From: Pisaster brevispinus
Lineage: Eukaryota; Echinodermata; Asteroidea; Forcipulatida; Asteriidae
DNA: 64,000 nt
Assembly: GCA_023634235.1 (NCBI GenBank)
Contig: JAMKCF010000021.1
Location: 9,621,764 to 9,685,763 of the forward strand
Direction of reading: 5' to 3'
A program made the translations under genes and the position numbers. Shown here piece after piece: positions 12,101 through 24,400 of this stretch; position 1 is the stretch's first letter, and each line of letters opens with the position of its first letter. Under the pieces are notes generated by a model. The model was not told the origin of the DNA. It worked only from the letters and a program-made list of their open reading frames with translations, and did no database searches.

Positions 12101-15100
12101 GCTACCATTCCAGAGCTTGATGCCATCGAAATCTTTCAGTATGCTTTCAGCTTTATTGGACTTTTCACAGGTAACTTAGAAAACTCTCCTGGATTTTTTT
12201 ATAGAGAAATAACTGGATTACTAATTACCGAGAAAAAAAGGACTGAACCATCAATCTGAAAGCTTACTGATCTATAAAGTTTATTCCAGTAGGCTACTAA
12301 TTAACCATTACCAATCGTCCAGACAAACGTTTCAGTCTGAAAAACTGTCACAGTCAAGAAAGGCTACTTTAAAGACTCCCCCCCACCCCTGTCACTATTA
12401 CTTTAATATTACGATGGCTGCAATTTTGGGGATCCTTGGGAAGCGTAACTGCAAAACTACAGGGGCTGTGTCATCATGATCAAAGCAGGTCTACGGCTGT
12501 ACATGGAACCACCCAACAGTTACTGTATGTGTGGGCGCTCTCTCGATCTATTCATATGATATGGAAGGAGGGTGCATGCATTCGTAACTGGTTGAGAGTT
12601 CATAATTCCATGTACAGCCACAGCCTTGAACATGATGACACAGCCCCTGTATGATCAAATACAAACATAGTTACATGTCATGGCTGAAGTTTACATACAT
12701 GCCAAATACCATGGTATTTCTACCGAGTTAATTTTTCATGTTTTTTTTTTTTTATGTTCTAATTCACAGGTCCATATTATACTTACAAAACTTACCATGA
12801 CATGTTGCAGTGTAAACACTCCAGTTCAATTCCAACCATCCAACCAATAGTTCAGAGGTTCAAATTGGTGATACCCATTGCCACATTGTTTGCACTCTTG
12901 TCGAGTTTGAAGTGTACGTCAGTCGACTTCTTCACATCACAGGAATTCTACTCCTATGGATATTTCTACAGGTGAGCAGGGGGTCCAACTGTATTGATTT
13001 TCAAGTACTCTGTGCTGATACACGTCTCATAACTTCCATATTTTAGTACCAAGTATACACGGCATAAACTGATCAATAATAATAACAATAGCAGTTCTTA
13101 TATGAAGCATCACACCAGAGGGTTTCTCAAAACACTACTTATTTTTTCTACAAGGATGTAGAGCTATGTTTGAAATATAAGACCTATATATTTACATAGC
13201 ACCATATAACAGTTTACAAGGTGCTGTGGCGCTATCTGCAGCCAACCGTATCAGAAAACACAGGGGATGAACCCTCTTCTCTTAATGATACTGGGTTCTT
13301 TTACATGAACTACTCAACACACGGGGCCAACGGCTTAATGCCGCCATCCGAAGGTGATGGTAAAGTGTCTTGCTTAAGGACACAAGTGTGTCAAGACAGG
13401 GACTCAAACCTACACTCTGCTGAATGGAAACACCAGAGCTTGGGTACATTGCCCTTGACCACTCGGCCACGACATGCCATGTGTCATGATACATAGTACA
13501 CAAGTGACTATTGAACATTAAGTAGATCCTTGTCTTTTTATGGCAGAATTGTTGGTCACCCGGCATTCAATAATCCAGCCATTCCATGGCCTACTTCATT
13601 AAGCATACGTTTTGATACTGTTCAGGGTGCATTTCATTCCGTCCTTTTTTACTATTGCAGGCTAGACCACACTATGTGAGTACACACACACATGATTTTT
13701 ATAAAGCAAATAATGAACGTTTTGCATTCGTGCAATGGCGAGAATATTTTCCTTCGTTGTAAATTGTTTTGGAGCTAGTAGTACCGGTATAGATTTTACT
13801 CTTAGTACGATATTTCCAAGTTTCTAAACAGTCTTTGAAGTTCGAGTGAACATAAAAACAGTACACACTTGCTTTGAAGCTGACAATTAAATAGTTAGCA
13901 AGATCTTCTCCCAGTGGGCCCTTGCTGTGGTGGATCAGGCACCAGTATGTTTCGTAAGTTAGTGTCAGTTCAGGAAAGAAAGGTCTGAGGCACTGATGCA
14001 TTGATTGATGGATTGATATTTATTGATAGGATCTTATATACAGTGCCAATAACCGCTGTGGTTCGTCTACGTCTGTACGGTGCATGGTTAATGGCAGAGA
14101 GTGTCTGTATATCAGCAACACTAGGAGCCTATCCAGCATCAACCAAACCAAGGACTGGAAAGGGGCCAAGTGTGGAACCACCACACCAGGAAACGTAAGC
14201 TCAATTTATCAAGATTATAGCCGCTTATAAATGTGCCATTGTTTTGTGGAAGAGAAAATAAATTTTGATCCACTGGTTTTCAATAAACATGCTTTACAAA
14301 TCAACCTGTGAGACCTTTGTCGACTTCAGTGTTGGTGTTTATTACTGACAATAGCAAGAAACGATTGATGTTTTTATAGAGATTTTGAGCATGTTTTTAT
14401 TGGATCGTTTTTTTTGAATAAAAAACATGCTCAAAATCTCAATAAAAACATCAATCGTTTCTTGCTGTTGTCAGTAATAAACACGAACACTGAAGTCGAC
14501 AAAGGTCTCAAAGGTCTGAAAGTGCTGTTTCCTCAACTTTTTCAGTATTTCAGAAATTGGTGGGGTGAACCTTGGAGGGGATAAATATCTCTGAGCTAAG
14601 CACACAAACTTGCTGAACAAAATGATTTGCTAATGAGCGTCACTATGAACTAAGGCTGTGATCAAACCCTCTGGTGACCCTCAATGGGAAGCTCTCACAA
14701 TTTCTTGCATTCCATCGATGAGGGTGGAAGGATTGGCGTAGTTGTATATTTCCTCGTCTTCCAGCTGTAGGACCCCGGTTCGAATCACGCGGGGGTACTA
14801 CATGTATGTGGATTGGGTCTTCAGTCCCTGTATCACCTGGGTTTTCCTTGGAACAACTATCTGGGGTTTTTTTCTCCCACATCTAAAATTGAAATTTCCT
14901 ACCTTGTACATGTTCTCTCTCCATGGTGATTCTTGGCTAGTATATTGATTAACTTTGCTTTTCTGAGAATCATTAACTTCACAACAAAAATAAATAAATA
15001 GATAAATAAATATATTTTTATTAAAAATGTTTTTTAATGGTACAGTATGACCTCCAAGCCAGTGGAGTACAGCTTTGCCACGATAGAAAACATCAATGTG

Positions 15101-16738
15101 TACCAGTTTGAGACGTTGGCTGACTTCCGTACTGCGATTCGCTATTGGAACATGACCGTGCAGTGGTGGCTCAAGAATTTCGTCTACAATCGATTTCCGT
15201 CCAAAACCGGAAGGTAAGGGCTAGTTTATGTCTCTTTACACTGTGATTGGCTATGAGTTGGTAGTGACTGATGAAAACCCTCAATACTGATTATAAAGAA
15301 AACACTTGGTGCTTTCAGAGTCCTACAGAAAAACAAAGCTGCACATTGGGTGGAGTGAGCTCACAACCTTTTCTGCAGTTAAGACTAGGTGTCTGTTTTA
15401 TCTGAAAGATCCCTGACATCACTTCATGACATTGATTGAGGACAGTTCTAAATTAATGACCCAATGGGGTTGAGGGTGAAGTATGACAACCAGGCAGGCC
15501 TGGTACTTCAAGGAGGCAACGCAGGCAGCTAGTCATTGCTTTGGTGCCCCTTGAAATGTTCCAATAGAAATTTCCAATATACTCATATAGCGGAGCACTT
15601 TACCAAGGTGAAAACGACTTGGTGTCCTTGCCCTTTTAAAAACGAAGCATCAGGCCAGATAAGGTATCTCTTTAGGACATCAAGCTGATCATCTTCACCA
15701 TGCTTCGTCCTCCTAGTCGTCATCTTCTTCAGAATCATCAGCGTCAACATCATCACTACACTGAATAGCTGAATAGCTCAAATCCCTCATCAGTTTCATC
15801 GGAATCAACACAAGGCGTGATTGATTCATCATCAATAGTGCCACGGCCATGCCAATTTACCTCCTCAGGTTGACCCTCTCTTGCCAGATCTCAATGAAAT
15901 TAACAGCAAAAAGTACCAAGTATCCTGTGCTTTACCAGGTAACATCAAAAGGCAAGATCAGAACTGACTAGTTTACCCTGCATCAAGAGTCATACCATAG
16001 ATACTAATTTGGGAGGCTAATCATCCTTACTGGCAGCTCAGAAGATGAATTGCGAAGATGCGGCTACAGCGTGTAACCGCACCTTTCTTGGCAGCCCACA
16101 TCCACCCATGTATGACCATGAAGCACAGCCAGAGTTTGAAAGTGTTTGATTTTTCCAGAAGGAGGAAAACTTGAGGGCCAGGAGAAAAAATCCTTGTGGC
16201 ATAGGAGAGCACCAACGCACAACTCTACGCACATAATGGTCTTAGCCAGGAATCAAACTCAAGCCAAATTTGTGAGCTCTCAGATTGGAACTAATAAACA
16301 CAAGCTTTGATCAGTACCAATAATCCTATACCATTGTCTTCAACTTTTTAACCTGAATCTATCAAGATTTGCTTTGAACTTTATTCACACTCCTTCAACT
16401 CCACTCCCAGGACCTTTGTCACATTCCTCGTCAGCTGTTTCTGGCACGGAGTCTACCCAAGCTACTTCATGAGCTTCCTCATGCTTCCCATCATCCTCCT
16501 AGTGGAAGATTGGATGAAGAGATTCCGGGTCGATGGCTCCTGGTATGACAAGATCAGCTGGTTAGTAAAGCTCTACACCTTCCAATGCCTCAACATGGCG
16601 TTCATGCTTCAAGGATTCTGGCAGACAATCACCTACTGGGAGTCGACGCTCTTCCTTGGATTTGCCCTGACCGGCTTATGCCTAGTCATCTATAACACCT
16701 GTAAACCACCGCAGAAGCTCACACAGAAAGTTGAGTGA
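9115..16738 (+). CDS. MBOAT7: MBOAT7-like lysophosphatidylinositol acyltransferase, tandem copy A
   Basis: Seven coding exons: 9115-9335, 10423-10549, 11999-12170, 12770-12971, 14030-14194, 15046-15213, 16411-16738 (stop). All borders are GT-AG and the sum is 1383 nt (460 aa). MBOAT7 (LPIAT1) is a multi-pass ER-membrane enzyme that transfers arachidonoyl-CoA to lysophosphatidylinositol. Signatures seen are the N-terminal hydrophobic segment, QLLLTLRLVGVSFEV, GPYYTYKTY, the catalytic Asn region RYWNMTVQWWL and the catalytic His region CFWHGVYPSYF. Length is close to the human protein (472 aa). The His motif departs from the usual YWHG-HPGYY (present in copy B) and the RDGMR before the Asn motif reads RTAIR. 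Copy A is therefore the more diverged paralogue, though the key His and Asn remain. The ATG at 9115 is the only start giving the family N-terminus. Confidence 0.9.
9660..10200. other. Intron 1 of MBOAT7-A: AT-rich, degenerate direct and inverted repeats
   Basis: Several degenerate GGGAACGAAA / GTTCCCTCAAAA motifs recur between 9820 and 10040. A short inverted pair, AGGCACTGTGGAA and TTCCCACAGTGCCTT, lies at 10115-10186. No coding signal was seen. Confidence 0.3.
10573..11297. mobile_element. Foldback/MITE element with about 200-bp inverted arms
   Basis: The left arm (10573-about 10790) reappears inverted at about 11107-11297. Shared blocks include GAATTGAGAAGAAGGTACAA, GAGCATAAGAGTGGCTGTAG, TTGAACTTTTAACTATAAGC and CCGAACGACTGTGTGCA. 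The spacer of about 315 bp is unrelated and AT-rich. The element lies just downstream of exon 2 of MBOAT7-A. There is no coding potential. Confidence 0.8.
12458..12651. mobile_element. MITE with about 45-bp terminal inverted repeats
   Basis: It begins TACAGGGGCTGTGTCATCAT and ends with the inverse complement, ATGATGACACAGCCCCTGTA. The arms continue imperfectly to the shared GGCTGTACATGGAA. TA at both ends may be the target duplication. It lies in intron 3 of MBOAT7-A. Confidence 0.75.
13220..13500 (-). mobile_element. tRNA-derived SINE, class-II (Leu/Ser-like) head
   Basis: Read on the minus strand, the head GTGGCCGAGTGGTCAAGG (A-box like) is followed by GTAGGTTTGAGTCCC (B-box like). A tail ending in a TGCGGCATTAAGCCG-like segment is shared with copies at 20.33, 37.04, 38.29 and 55.94 kb. 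The copy is diverged and lies in intron 4 of MBOAT7-A. Confidence 0.65.
14310..14509. repeat. Near-perfect 200-bp hairpin
   Basis: Two arms of about 92 bp flank a loop of about 16 nt centred near 14408. They share GAGACCTTTGTCGACTTCAG, GTGTTTATTACTGACAA, GCAAGAAACGATTGATG and GAGATTTTGAGCATG with only a few mismatches. It lies in intron 5 of MBOAT7-A. The arm similarity implies a recent origin or gene conversion between arms. Confidence 0.85.
14740..14930 (+). mobile_element. tRNA-derived SINE (second family)
   Basis: It carries a B-box-like GGTTCGAATCACGCG and a body containing TGGATTGGGTCTTCAGTCCC and CTGGGGTTTTTTTCTCCCAC. The same body is found inverted at 32985-33140, giving two copies of one family. 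The A-box part is degenerate. Confidence 0.6.
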
Positions 16739-17103
16739 TTTGCTGTGGGATTTTTCATGCTGTGGGATATTTCCTTTGTCTCAAGTCAGAAATTGATCAT
16801 TTTGCCATACATGCTGAAGAAAGCAATACAAAAATCTAAGTATTTTTATTATCATTTTATCTCTTGGGGACTTTCTTTGGTTACTAACACTCGTACGGTA
16901 GGGGTATATACTTTTTTACAAATAGAAAAAAAAACAGGGAAGGGACTTTAAAAAAAAAATTTACACTACTGAAATCAGGGAGTTTCTCAGGACACAGTGC
17001 TGTTTAATTTAATGTGCCTTTCAAATGGTGATATGGTCACAAAGTGCCATTAAGTGTTATATTATCGTATAGCCAACAGAATGGGCAGAACAATGGTAAG
17101 ATT

Positions 17104-17260
17104 GAGCTATCTAGTCCTATGTTGGCGGTCTCCCTTTTTTGGGGAGTGCTAGTAGTCAGAAGCTGTTTTACCTTAAACTGCCGTATAACCAGGGATTACA
17201 TCAACATTCTTGTGGGAAGTAGCAGTAAAGGGAGACCGCCAACATAGGGTGAGATAGCTC
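17104..17260. mobile_element. Short MITE in the MBOAT7-A 3' flank
   Basis: The ends CCTATGTTGGCGGTCTCCC and GGGAGACCGCCAACATAGG are perfect inverted repeats. Pairing extends outward through GAGCTATCT / AGATAGCTC, so the right arm overlaps the head of the adjacent SINE. It has no coding capacity. Confidence 0.8.
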
Positions 17261-17375
17261 AGGTCAATCTGGAGGATGCAGGTTCTAGTCCGATTGTAGT
17301 CCTTTTTATTTATTCACCCAAAATTTGAATTCAATTTACCCAGTCGGTTTCCCTTGTGGTTTGTTACTTGATACA
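17250..17375 (+). mobile_element. tRNA-derived SINE (third family), copy 1
   Basis: The head GTGAGATAGCTCAGG is followed by GCAGGTTCTAGTCC (B-box like) and a body with CACCCAAAATTTGAATT and CCCTTGTGGTTTGTTACTTG. The same body occurs at 42592-42746. Confidence 0.6.
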
Positions 17376-17779
17376 TTATGGGTGTTTCTTATTTTGTTAC
17401 ACAACCAAGAACACTTTGCCCTTTGGTTTCATCATGAAACCAAAGTTAGTATCTGAACTTGAGCAATGACTGGAAAGAAACATGTGAATAACAGTGTCAT
17501 CCCCACCCTAAAGGAATAAGGGAAGAGCACTGATCAATACTTGGTGTTTGTTTACATTGTTTACCCACTCTTACTCATGAATGACCACAGTCACAGTAGC
17601 AATGGATACCAGGTTCATGACATTTGGAACTATTTGGACTAGTTCAAAACAAAAATAGGGGTGTCAAATCTTTCTTTACTTTCCTTGTAGTTGGCTGTAT
17701 ATATCATGTAATAGGGGGACCCTACAATTTTATTAGCACGATGAAGAGGAATTTGTTTGTATATATTTGACAGTACTAC

Positions 17780-18260
17780 ATTTAAAGGATATAACATGTA
17801 CATTTACTGAATATTTTTTTTATAAGAAAGTATAAGGTGGGTTGTTTAACCCTCTAATGTTGTTATCATGGTGGCACATAGCATTCAGGTGAACCGTAGA
17901 ATAGAAATATAAGCTGCAGAAAAATGATTGGGACTATTGTGTGTAGAAAACTATAAAGTCACTGACAATGCAGTGCTTGATTTGTCTGTATTTTTGAAGG
18001 ATATAACATGTGCCTTTACATATATATGGGACTCATTAGACTTTTTATTTTTTTATTTTGAGTATTTTTTTATAAGAAATTATAAGGTGACTTGTTTGAC
18101 CCTCTTATGTTATAATCATGGTGGCACACAGCATTCAGGTGAACCTTAGAATAACAATATAAGCTGCAGAAAAATGATTGGGACTATTGTGTGTAGAAAA
18201 CTATAAAGTCACTGACAATGCAGTGCTTGATTTGTCTGTAATTTTGAAGTATTCTGACAG
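17780..18260 (+). repeat. 250-bp tandem duplication downstream of MBOAT7-A
   Basis: Two units about 250 bp apart share long identical runs (for example 17918-17990 and 18168-18240) and ATCATGGTGGCACA. It sits 1 kb after the stop codon, so it may lie in the 3' UTR. High identity suggests a recent duplication. Confidence 0.85.
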
Positions 18261-18686
18261 AACTATTTTATAAATACACTGTATTATGTTTGATATTGAC
18301 ATATTATATAATCATGTTTGTATGTGTAGCCATCTTGTCTTTCAAACAACATTCCTAGACCAAGGTTGGAAGGAGAAAAAGAGTGGCACTTTTTTAGTGA
18401 GAAACCATATCCATGTGCTAGATGACATGTAACACAACAAAGTGTAGCACTTTGCACCAGCCATGTTAGAAGTTTTTCCAATGACTGTAACTTATGTTCA
18501 AGCACCTGAAACCACTGTGTCAGTGAAAGTGTTTCAAAATGACTGTGAATGAAAATGCAGGCTTATACTGAAAATAATTTGAGTTGATTCATTTGATTTT
18601 AAACTTTGTCTAAAGGCAGCGTCGTAGCCAGGACTTTTCTTTGTATTTCTTTTTTGTGTGTGAGCACTGTCATGATTTGTTTTCGT

Positions 18687-18707
18687 GGGGGGGGGGGGGG
18701 GGGGGGG
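18687..18707 (+). repeat. 21-nt poly-G run followed by a pyrimidine-rich stretch
   Basis: Twenty-one consecutive G residues are followed by further G runs (18711-18715). A C-rich tract lies at 18750-18795. It is a possible G-quadruplex. Similar shorter runs occur near 20847, 54583 and 61814. Run length may be affected by sequencing error. Confidence 0.9.
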
Positions 18708-19179
18708 ACTGGGGGCGCTGCCTTGAGGTTTCCAACTAAGGTGCCGCCGCCACACCACCCACCTCCCCCTCCCCCCTCAGCCCTCCCCGCCCCCATTTCA
18801 AATCTTGACTCTTGAGATTAAAAATGAAGAATCTAATCATCAGGTTGGCATGAGGTAGCAAGCTTGGGGCCAGCATACATGTGTACATTCTCATTTTTCC
18901 CACAGGGTCTTGAGTTTTCGTATCCAGCTACTATCCTGATCGGTTCTTAACATGCAGCCTGATTTTTATATACACGGTAATTAGATATTAATTAAAAGCA
19001 AGTAAATAGGGGCAAAATAGATGAGTTTTAATACTGAAGAGTTTTGGAAGTGACACAAGAAAACTTTTCTTGAAATCTGTTCTTATTTGAAGAATACCGC
19101 TCAAAGGTTTCATTCATGGTATTGCACTCAAAATATCTCCCAAAACGATTAAAAACTAATAATTAAGTAATTTACGGTT

Positions 19180-19350
19180 AGGATCCCTACATTAAATCAT
19201 GTCCATAAGCCATGTACAAACAGTTTTGCATGTTACATACAGTTTTCTGTGCATTGTCCATTGCATAGCCTATGTGAAAGCTATTTTTTGTGTCTTTTTC
19301 GTTTTGAAAGGACTTCATCTGTCAAATTCTTTCAGAGAAACACAATTTTT
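19180..19350 (+). repeat. Dispersed repeat, copy 1
   Basis: Shared features with 33408-33560 include GCCATGTRCAAACA, TTTGCATGTT/TCTGCATGTT, GCATTGTCC, CATAGCCTATG/CATAGGCCTATA and TTTTGAAA. It is unclassified and has no coding signal. Confidence 0.5.
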
Positions 19351-19600
19351 TGGGGAAAAAAATCATAAACAAAGTTTTGGCAAAAATCAGGCCATGCAAC
19401 TTATTCAAAATTGTATATATATTCCTGAAAAGGAACGCATGGCTGTGCTGATAAATATTGACACTTAAAGTCCATCAGAAACCATTACAATAAAGATTGG
19501 CTGGGTGATGGTGGTGGTAGTGGTTATAGTGTGTGAATGGAAATTAGTTAACATTCGTTTTCTTAGTTAGTAAACACTAATAATTCCTAAGCCAGTTGAT

Positions 19601-19962
19601 AAATGGCAGGGTACACTTTTGGTAATTGTCAAAGACCAGGATCCTCACTTGGTGTATATCCCAACATATGCATAAAATAACAAACCTGTAGAAATGTTGG
19701 GCTCATAGTGGTTGTTGAAGTAGCATTGAAAAAACAAAAGAAAAAACACCCTTGTTGCATAGAATTGTGTGCTTCCAGATGCCTGAGAAAGGCTTCATTC
19801 TCAGATTCAAACTTTTTTGTGAACAATTTCCTCTTTCTCTCAAATTCAAAGGGGGTTGTTTCAACAATATTTTGAATCAACAGCTCTCCAGTGCTCTTTA
19901 CCAAGTAGTTTTTATGGTGATTAATTTTGGAGTAATTACCAAAGGTATACCCTCCCTTTAAT
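19601..19962. mobile_element. MITE family 1, copy 2 (uninterrupted)
   Basis: The ends GGCAGGGTACACTTTTGGTA and ACCAAAGGTATACCCTCCC are inverted. The body aligns with 7657-8422 except for the 385-bp insert in that copy. It shows the empty target site of the nested insertion (CAACAGCTCTCCAGTG). Confidence 0.75.
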
Positions 19963-20329
19963 GGTTGTTCGCATGTTTTTTAATGATTACTGCTATCCTT
20001 GAAACAGGTGGCAGGTGCAGATATTCCAAATGCTGAACTTAACTTTTTTTAGTACAGAGTTCTTTCATGTAGAATAAATCAAGTATGAGGAATTCAGTTT
20101 AACAATTGCCAAAGTAGGCTAAAAACTTTTGCCATTTTAAGATATATTTTTTAAAAACTTATGGCTATCTATTGTCTAACTATTAACATTGTCAAAGACA
20201 GTGTTTACATTTTTTGATAAAAAATAAAATTAAAATTTTTGTAAGTGATTAATGAATAATAAAAACAAAATAAAAGGTGTTTATAAAAACTATTGAAACA
20301 AATAAGTGCGTTTCTTGAATAGGCTCCTT

Positions 20330-20600
20330 CCCAGTGACGCTCATGGTGTGCCAACATTACCCCTGGTCATTGGGCCATTTGATTCATTCCTTCAACTATC
20401 TGGGCTCTTGTGGAAAATACACTGCTGCAAAATACCAGGCTAAATCAATCAATCAATCAATCACAAGAACCAGTCTGCCCGTACAGGTACCCATTACCCC
20501 CTGGATAAAGAGAAGCAATTAGTGTCTTGCTCAAGGATACAGTTGTGTCTTGACCGGGATTCGAACCCACACCCTGATGGCTTAGCCACCTGAGAACTTG
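20330..20600 (-). mobile_element. tRNA-derived SINE, class-II head
   Basis: The minus-strand head contains the perfect B box GGGTTCGAATCCCGGTC. The body contains GACACTAATTGCTTCTC and CAATGACCAGGGGTAATG, shared with 38290-38641. (AATC)n lies inside at 20446-20462. Confidence 0.7.
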
Positions 20601-20978
20601 AGCCTATGATGCACAAAACCACATTGCCGCGACATACGACCCGACAAAACCCTCAGAGCATGCTTTAATCACCTTAATTCTTATGTCATCTAATTTGGTT
20701 TTAAGCATTGTCACAGGTTCGGAGTGAAATTGGTAATTTTGAAAGGTTGAAACAACCAAATTGTGCGTAGATAGTTTGTCCACTCCAGCAGGTAACAACA
20801 CATTTTCTAATAGTAGAGAGAAACAGTTGTACTTATTATAATGCATGGGGGGGGGGGGGCGTTATACATGTAGGATGATTACCCATACCATGTTAAAGGA
20901 AATTACACTTGACTTGATTTTGTACAGGGGTGCTGCAAGCATGTTTCATTTGATCAGCCAATAACGTTATTCACACCT

Positions 20979-21171
20979 GGGCCCAATTTCATAAAGCTGT
21001 TAAGCAGAAAAATCTGCTTAGCAAATGTTTTTACTTAGCAAGAAATGAGCGGGGTACTAGTGGCAACAATGTAAACTTTATAGAATGTTGGTTGGTAACC
21101 TGTTTCTGCTAAGCAAGATTTTCTTGTGCTTGGCAAGTTTTTGTGCTTACAGGCTTTATGAAATTGGGCCC
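20979..21171. mobile_element. MITE family 2 (GGGCCCAATTTCATA ends), copy 1
   Basis: The left end GGGCCCAATTTCATAAAGC and the right end GCTTTATGAAATTGGGCCC are inverted. TGCTTAGCAA-type internal motifs are shared with 51859-52051 and a degenerate copy at 50625-50815. Confidence 0.8.
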
Positions 21172-21443
21172 TTGCTGTGGCCTCTTTTTACCGTACTAAT
21201 ATCACCCCCCTTTTTTTCCCACCGCCGCGCCCCCAGACCCTCCAATAAAAAATAAGTTCGCCCTCTATCGACAGACTTGTGATTTTTTTTTTTTTTTTTC
21301 CTTTGCGAACTTTGTCCTTTGTTTTCATAGTAAGCCATTGACCTTAGTCATCTTAGGTAAAATGACCAGACCGGCACTTGGCGGATCATTGTGCTCATGC
21401 AGCAACACCGTAGTCTGACTGTGTCTTTTTAACCAAAACAACA

Positions 21444-24400
21444 ATGTCGCCCACCGAGCTGGTTTTCCTGTGCATGTTGTGCATTTCGCTGGGGCTCGGA
21501 CACGTCGTCAAACATGCCCAAAGTCCACAGCAAAAACAGTTAATTTGCACTTGTGTTGGAGTGTCGATGGTGGTGGGGTTGTGTGGCTGGCAGGCATATC
21601 ACTCGGTGTTGACAACTCTAGTTACAGGTGTCATTGTACAGTTCGTGAACCCAAGGTGAGTCTTTGTTGATTTTATGAGTTGAATGGAACTTAATCCTTT
21701 TGATATAATGTAGGTTATACTTCAATAGATATTCAGCAGTGAGGTATACGAGTACTACTAGTGTCAGTTCACATGTTCATGGATGTACATCATGTAGTCG
21801 TAGAATGGGCACATCATAATAATTTAATGTTAATTAATTAAATTTATTTATTGTGTACGTAGTGTATCTAATTTAAATTAATTAATGTGCTATTTATTGG
21901 CGAGCTGCGAAGCAGAGTGAGCCTATGTAATGACAATTTCCGTCCATCTGTCCGTCCGTCCGTCTGTGCGTCCGGCCGTCCGCGTTCAGTGGAAATGTTA
22001 AAGTTTTTGTTTTAAGTTTCAGTCTTTGAGAGTTGAGTTGTTTTATTTATGGTATGTACAAGCCCAAGTGAGATTGTTATATAATTGCCAGTCATTTTTT
22101 TGGTAATTTTCAACTATGTTTTCCAATAATGTTGAAGTTTCGGGAATACATTTTTTTTTTAAGTTTTGGGAATAAACAATTTTTTTAAGTTTTTTTTTCA
22201 GGCTCAATTATTGACCTCTGGATTTTAAAGAACCAAACTCAAACTAAAATTGTAAAGTTTTGAAATAAGTTAAGTTGTATTTTTTTCTTGTAACTTTGAC
22301 TTACAATTGACAACAGACAGGCTGAGCATAAAATCGGTTCCGGTTAAATGAGCTAAAACAATTAAAAACTTAAATGGTCATAACTCCTTATTGCAATGAC
22401 AATGACGTACTGACTTGACAAGTGAACCAAATATTGCTTCTTACATTCATATAAAAAGATAAAGTTCAAAGAGTGTATCACTGGTTCCAGTTGAATGAGC
22501 TACACATGTACCTTAAATGGTAATAACTCTTATTGCAATTAGTCATTGGTCTTCTATCTGGCGATCGGCAGCTCGCCATGGCAGCTTTGCTGTTCTAGTT
22601 AATATACTGCATACATGGTACTGGTAGCCCACCATGCATGCAGCGCAGGGGTTTTCCTTAACTTTTTTTTTCACTCGCCCGCCGGACGAGTCAACCAAAA
22701 TTTTGGGTCGCCTGCAAGTTTTTTCACTAGCCCACATGTATTGATGCCCACAATTTCGTGGCATCAAAAAAGAAGAAAAAAAAACCACACACACACACAC
22801 ACACACACGGAAATTTGCGTCTTATCCCCTAATTTCTGCCCTTAATAATCCTTTTTTCATCAACAACCATTTTCATGGATTTGTGATTTGAGAATCGGTT
22901 TTATAGAACTTCTTTTGCAATGAAATCTTCGTGTTAACGATCGATCGACGACGCACAATCAATGAACTTTGCCCTACAATGCCCTCTATCGGCAAAAGTT
23001 GTCGATGCTTGAATAGCCTTAACCCAACGCTGTGTGTAGTACAGAATTCGCGGGCGTGAGCCACATTGTGCAGCATTTCTTTACTCGACTCGTGAACGTG
23101 TACAGAGTTGGAGGCTAGCCAAGCTTTCCTATGAATATGGTCATTTTTAACGGGCCAATCACAGCGTGCGGAATGTTGGTTAGGGTGGACTTTGGCTAAC
23201 AAGGCCGTTTACACAGCTAATTTTAGTCCTTCCAACCCCAATTAGTGTTACCACTTTAAGGAATTGGCTGTACTTTTATCCGGACAGATGGATTTACTTG
23301 TTTTTTGAGTGGGCCCGGGGTTTTCTCAGGGGTTTCATCTCGGCTACCGTGGCCCACGCTTGTGTCGGGACTCGGTTTGCCTCAGTTCAGCCGCTGAGCG
23401 GCCAGACATAGTTTTAACAAAGTTGAATAAAGAAATTGAATTGGGTAGGATCGCCGGACCACTATTTACAATGTAGGCCTTTTATTAATTTACAGTGTTC
23501 ACCTATAGGTCTTGTACCCAAGCATGAACCAGGCGAGTTTCGCCTCGTTCACCATCTTTCGTTCCCGTCTGGTAGTTCAATTAATGATTTTATTAATAAG
23601 GATGATTGTACAGTGCATTACAATTCATTTGACATGGCTGTTGACTTAGTTATGTCATCAGGCATGGCAGGACAGCGCTCATGGGCAGTGATGGGTAGCA
23701 AAATCTGATATCAAATCTGCATTTCGACTTCTTCCAGTGGCCCCTTCTGATTATGAGCTTCTTGAGTTCAAATTTCAGGGTGATTTTTATTATGATAAAT
23801 GCTTATTCAATTTCATGTTAAACGAGTTTCCAAGTCCGTTAATACTACCCACTATTTAGATGATTTTTTGTTTGTGGGTGAGTCTCAGTCTGATTGTGCT
23901 GCTTTGAGCAAGTTCGGGTGGGGGACTAGAGTGACCAGACTGTGTGACGTAGCTCTCGAACTGACTAGACCGACCGATCTAATCAATCTCCCTGTGCTCT
24001 ATGGTTTCTGGTAAGTCTAGTCACTCTAGTCGCCCACCCGAACTTGCTCATACTGTAGTTGCAGACTTTTCAGAGCGTTTGCAATCAGTAACGTGACATT
24101 CCAATTGCAGAGGAAAAGACAATGGGACCAAGCCAGGTTTTAACCTATTTACATGATTTAGGTCTGGAAATGGATTCCATCCAGCAGCTAGTGCGGGTGC
24201 CTACCGGCAAAGTACTGGCACTCTGCCGGTAAATCAACACCATTTTAAGAAAGAGTAATAATTGTCTCTGAAGGAAATCCAGTCCCTGGTCGGGTCCCTT
24301 AACTTCGTATGCAGGGCGGTTGCCCCCGGTAGGGCTTTTACACGTCCTTTAATCGGCCGTATGCGGGGTTTGCGTAAACCGCATTCACAAAGTCCGCATC

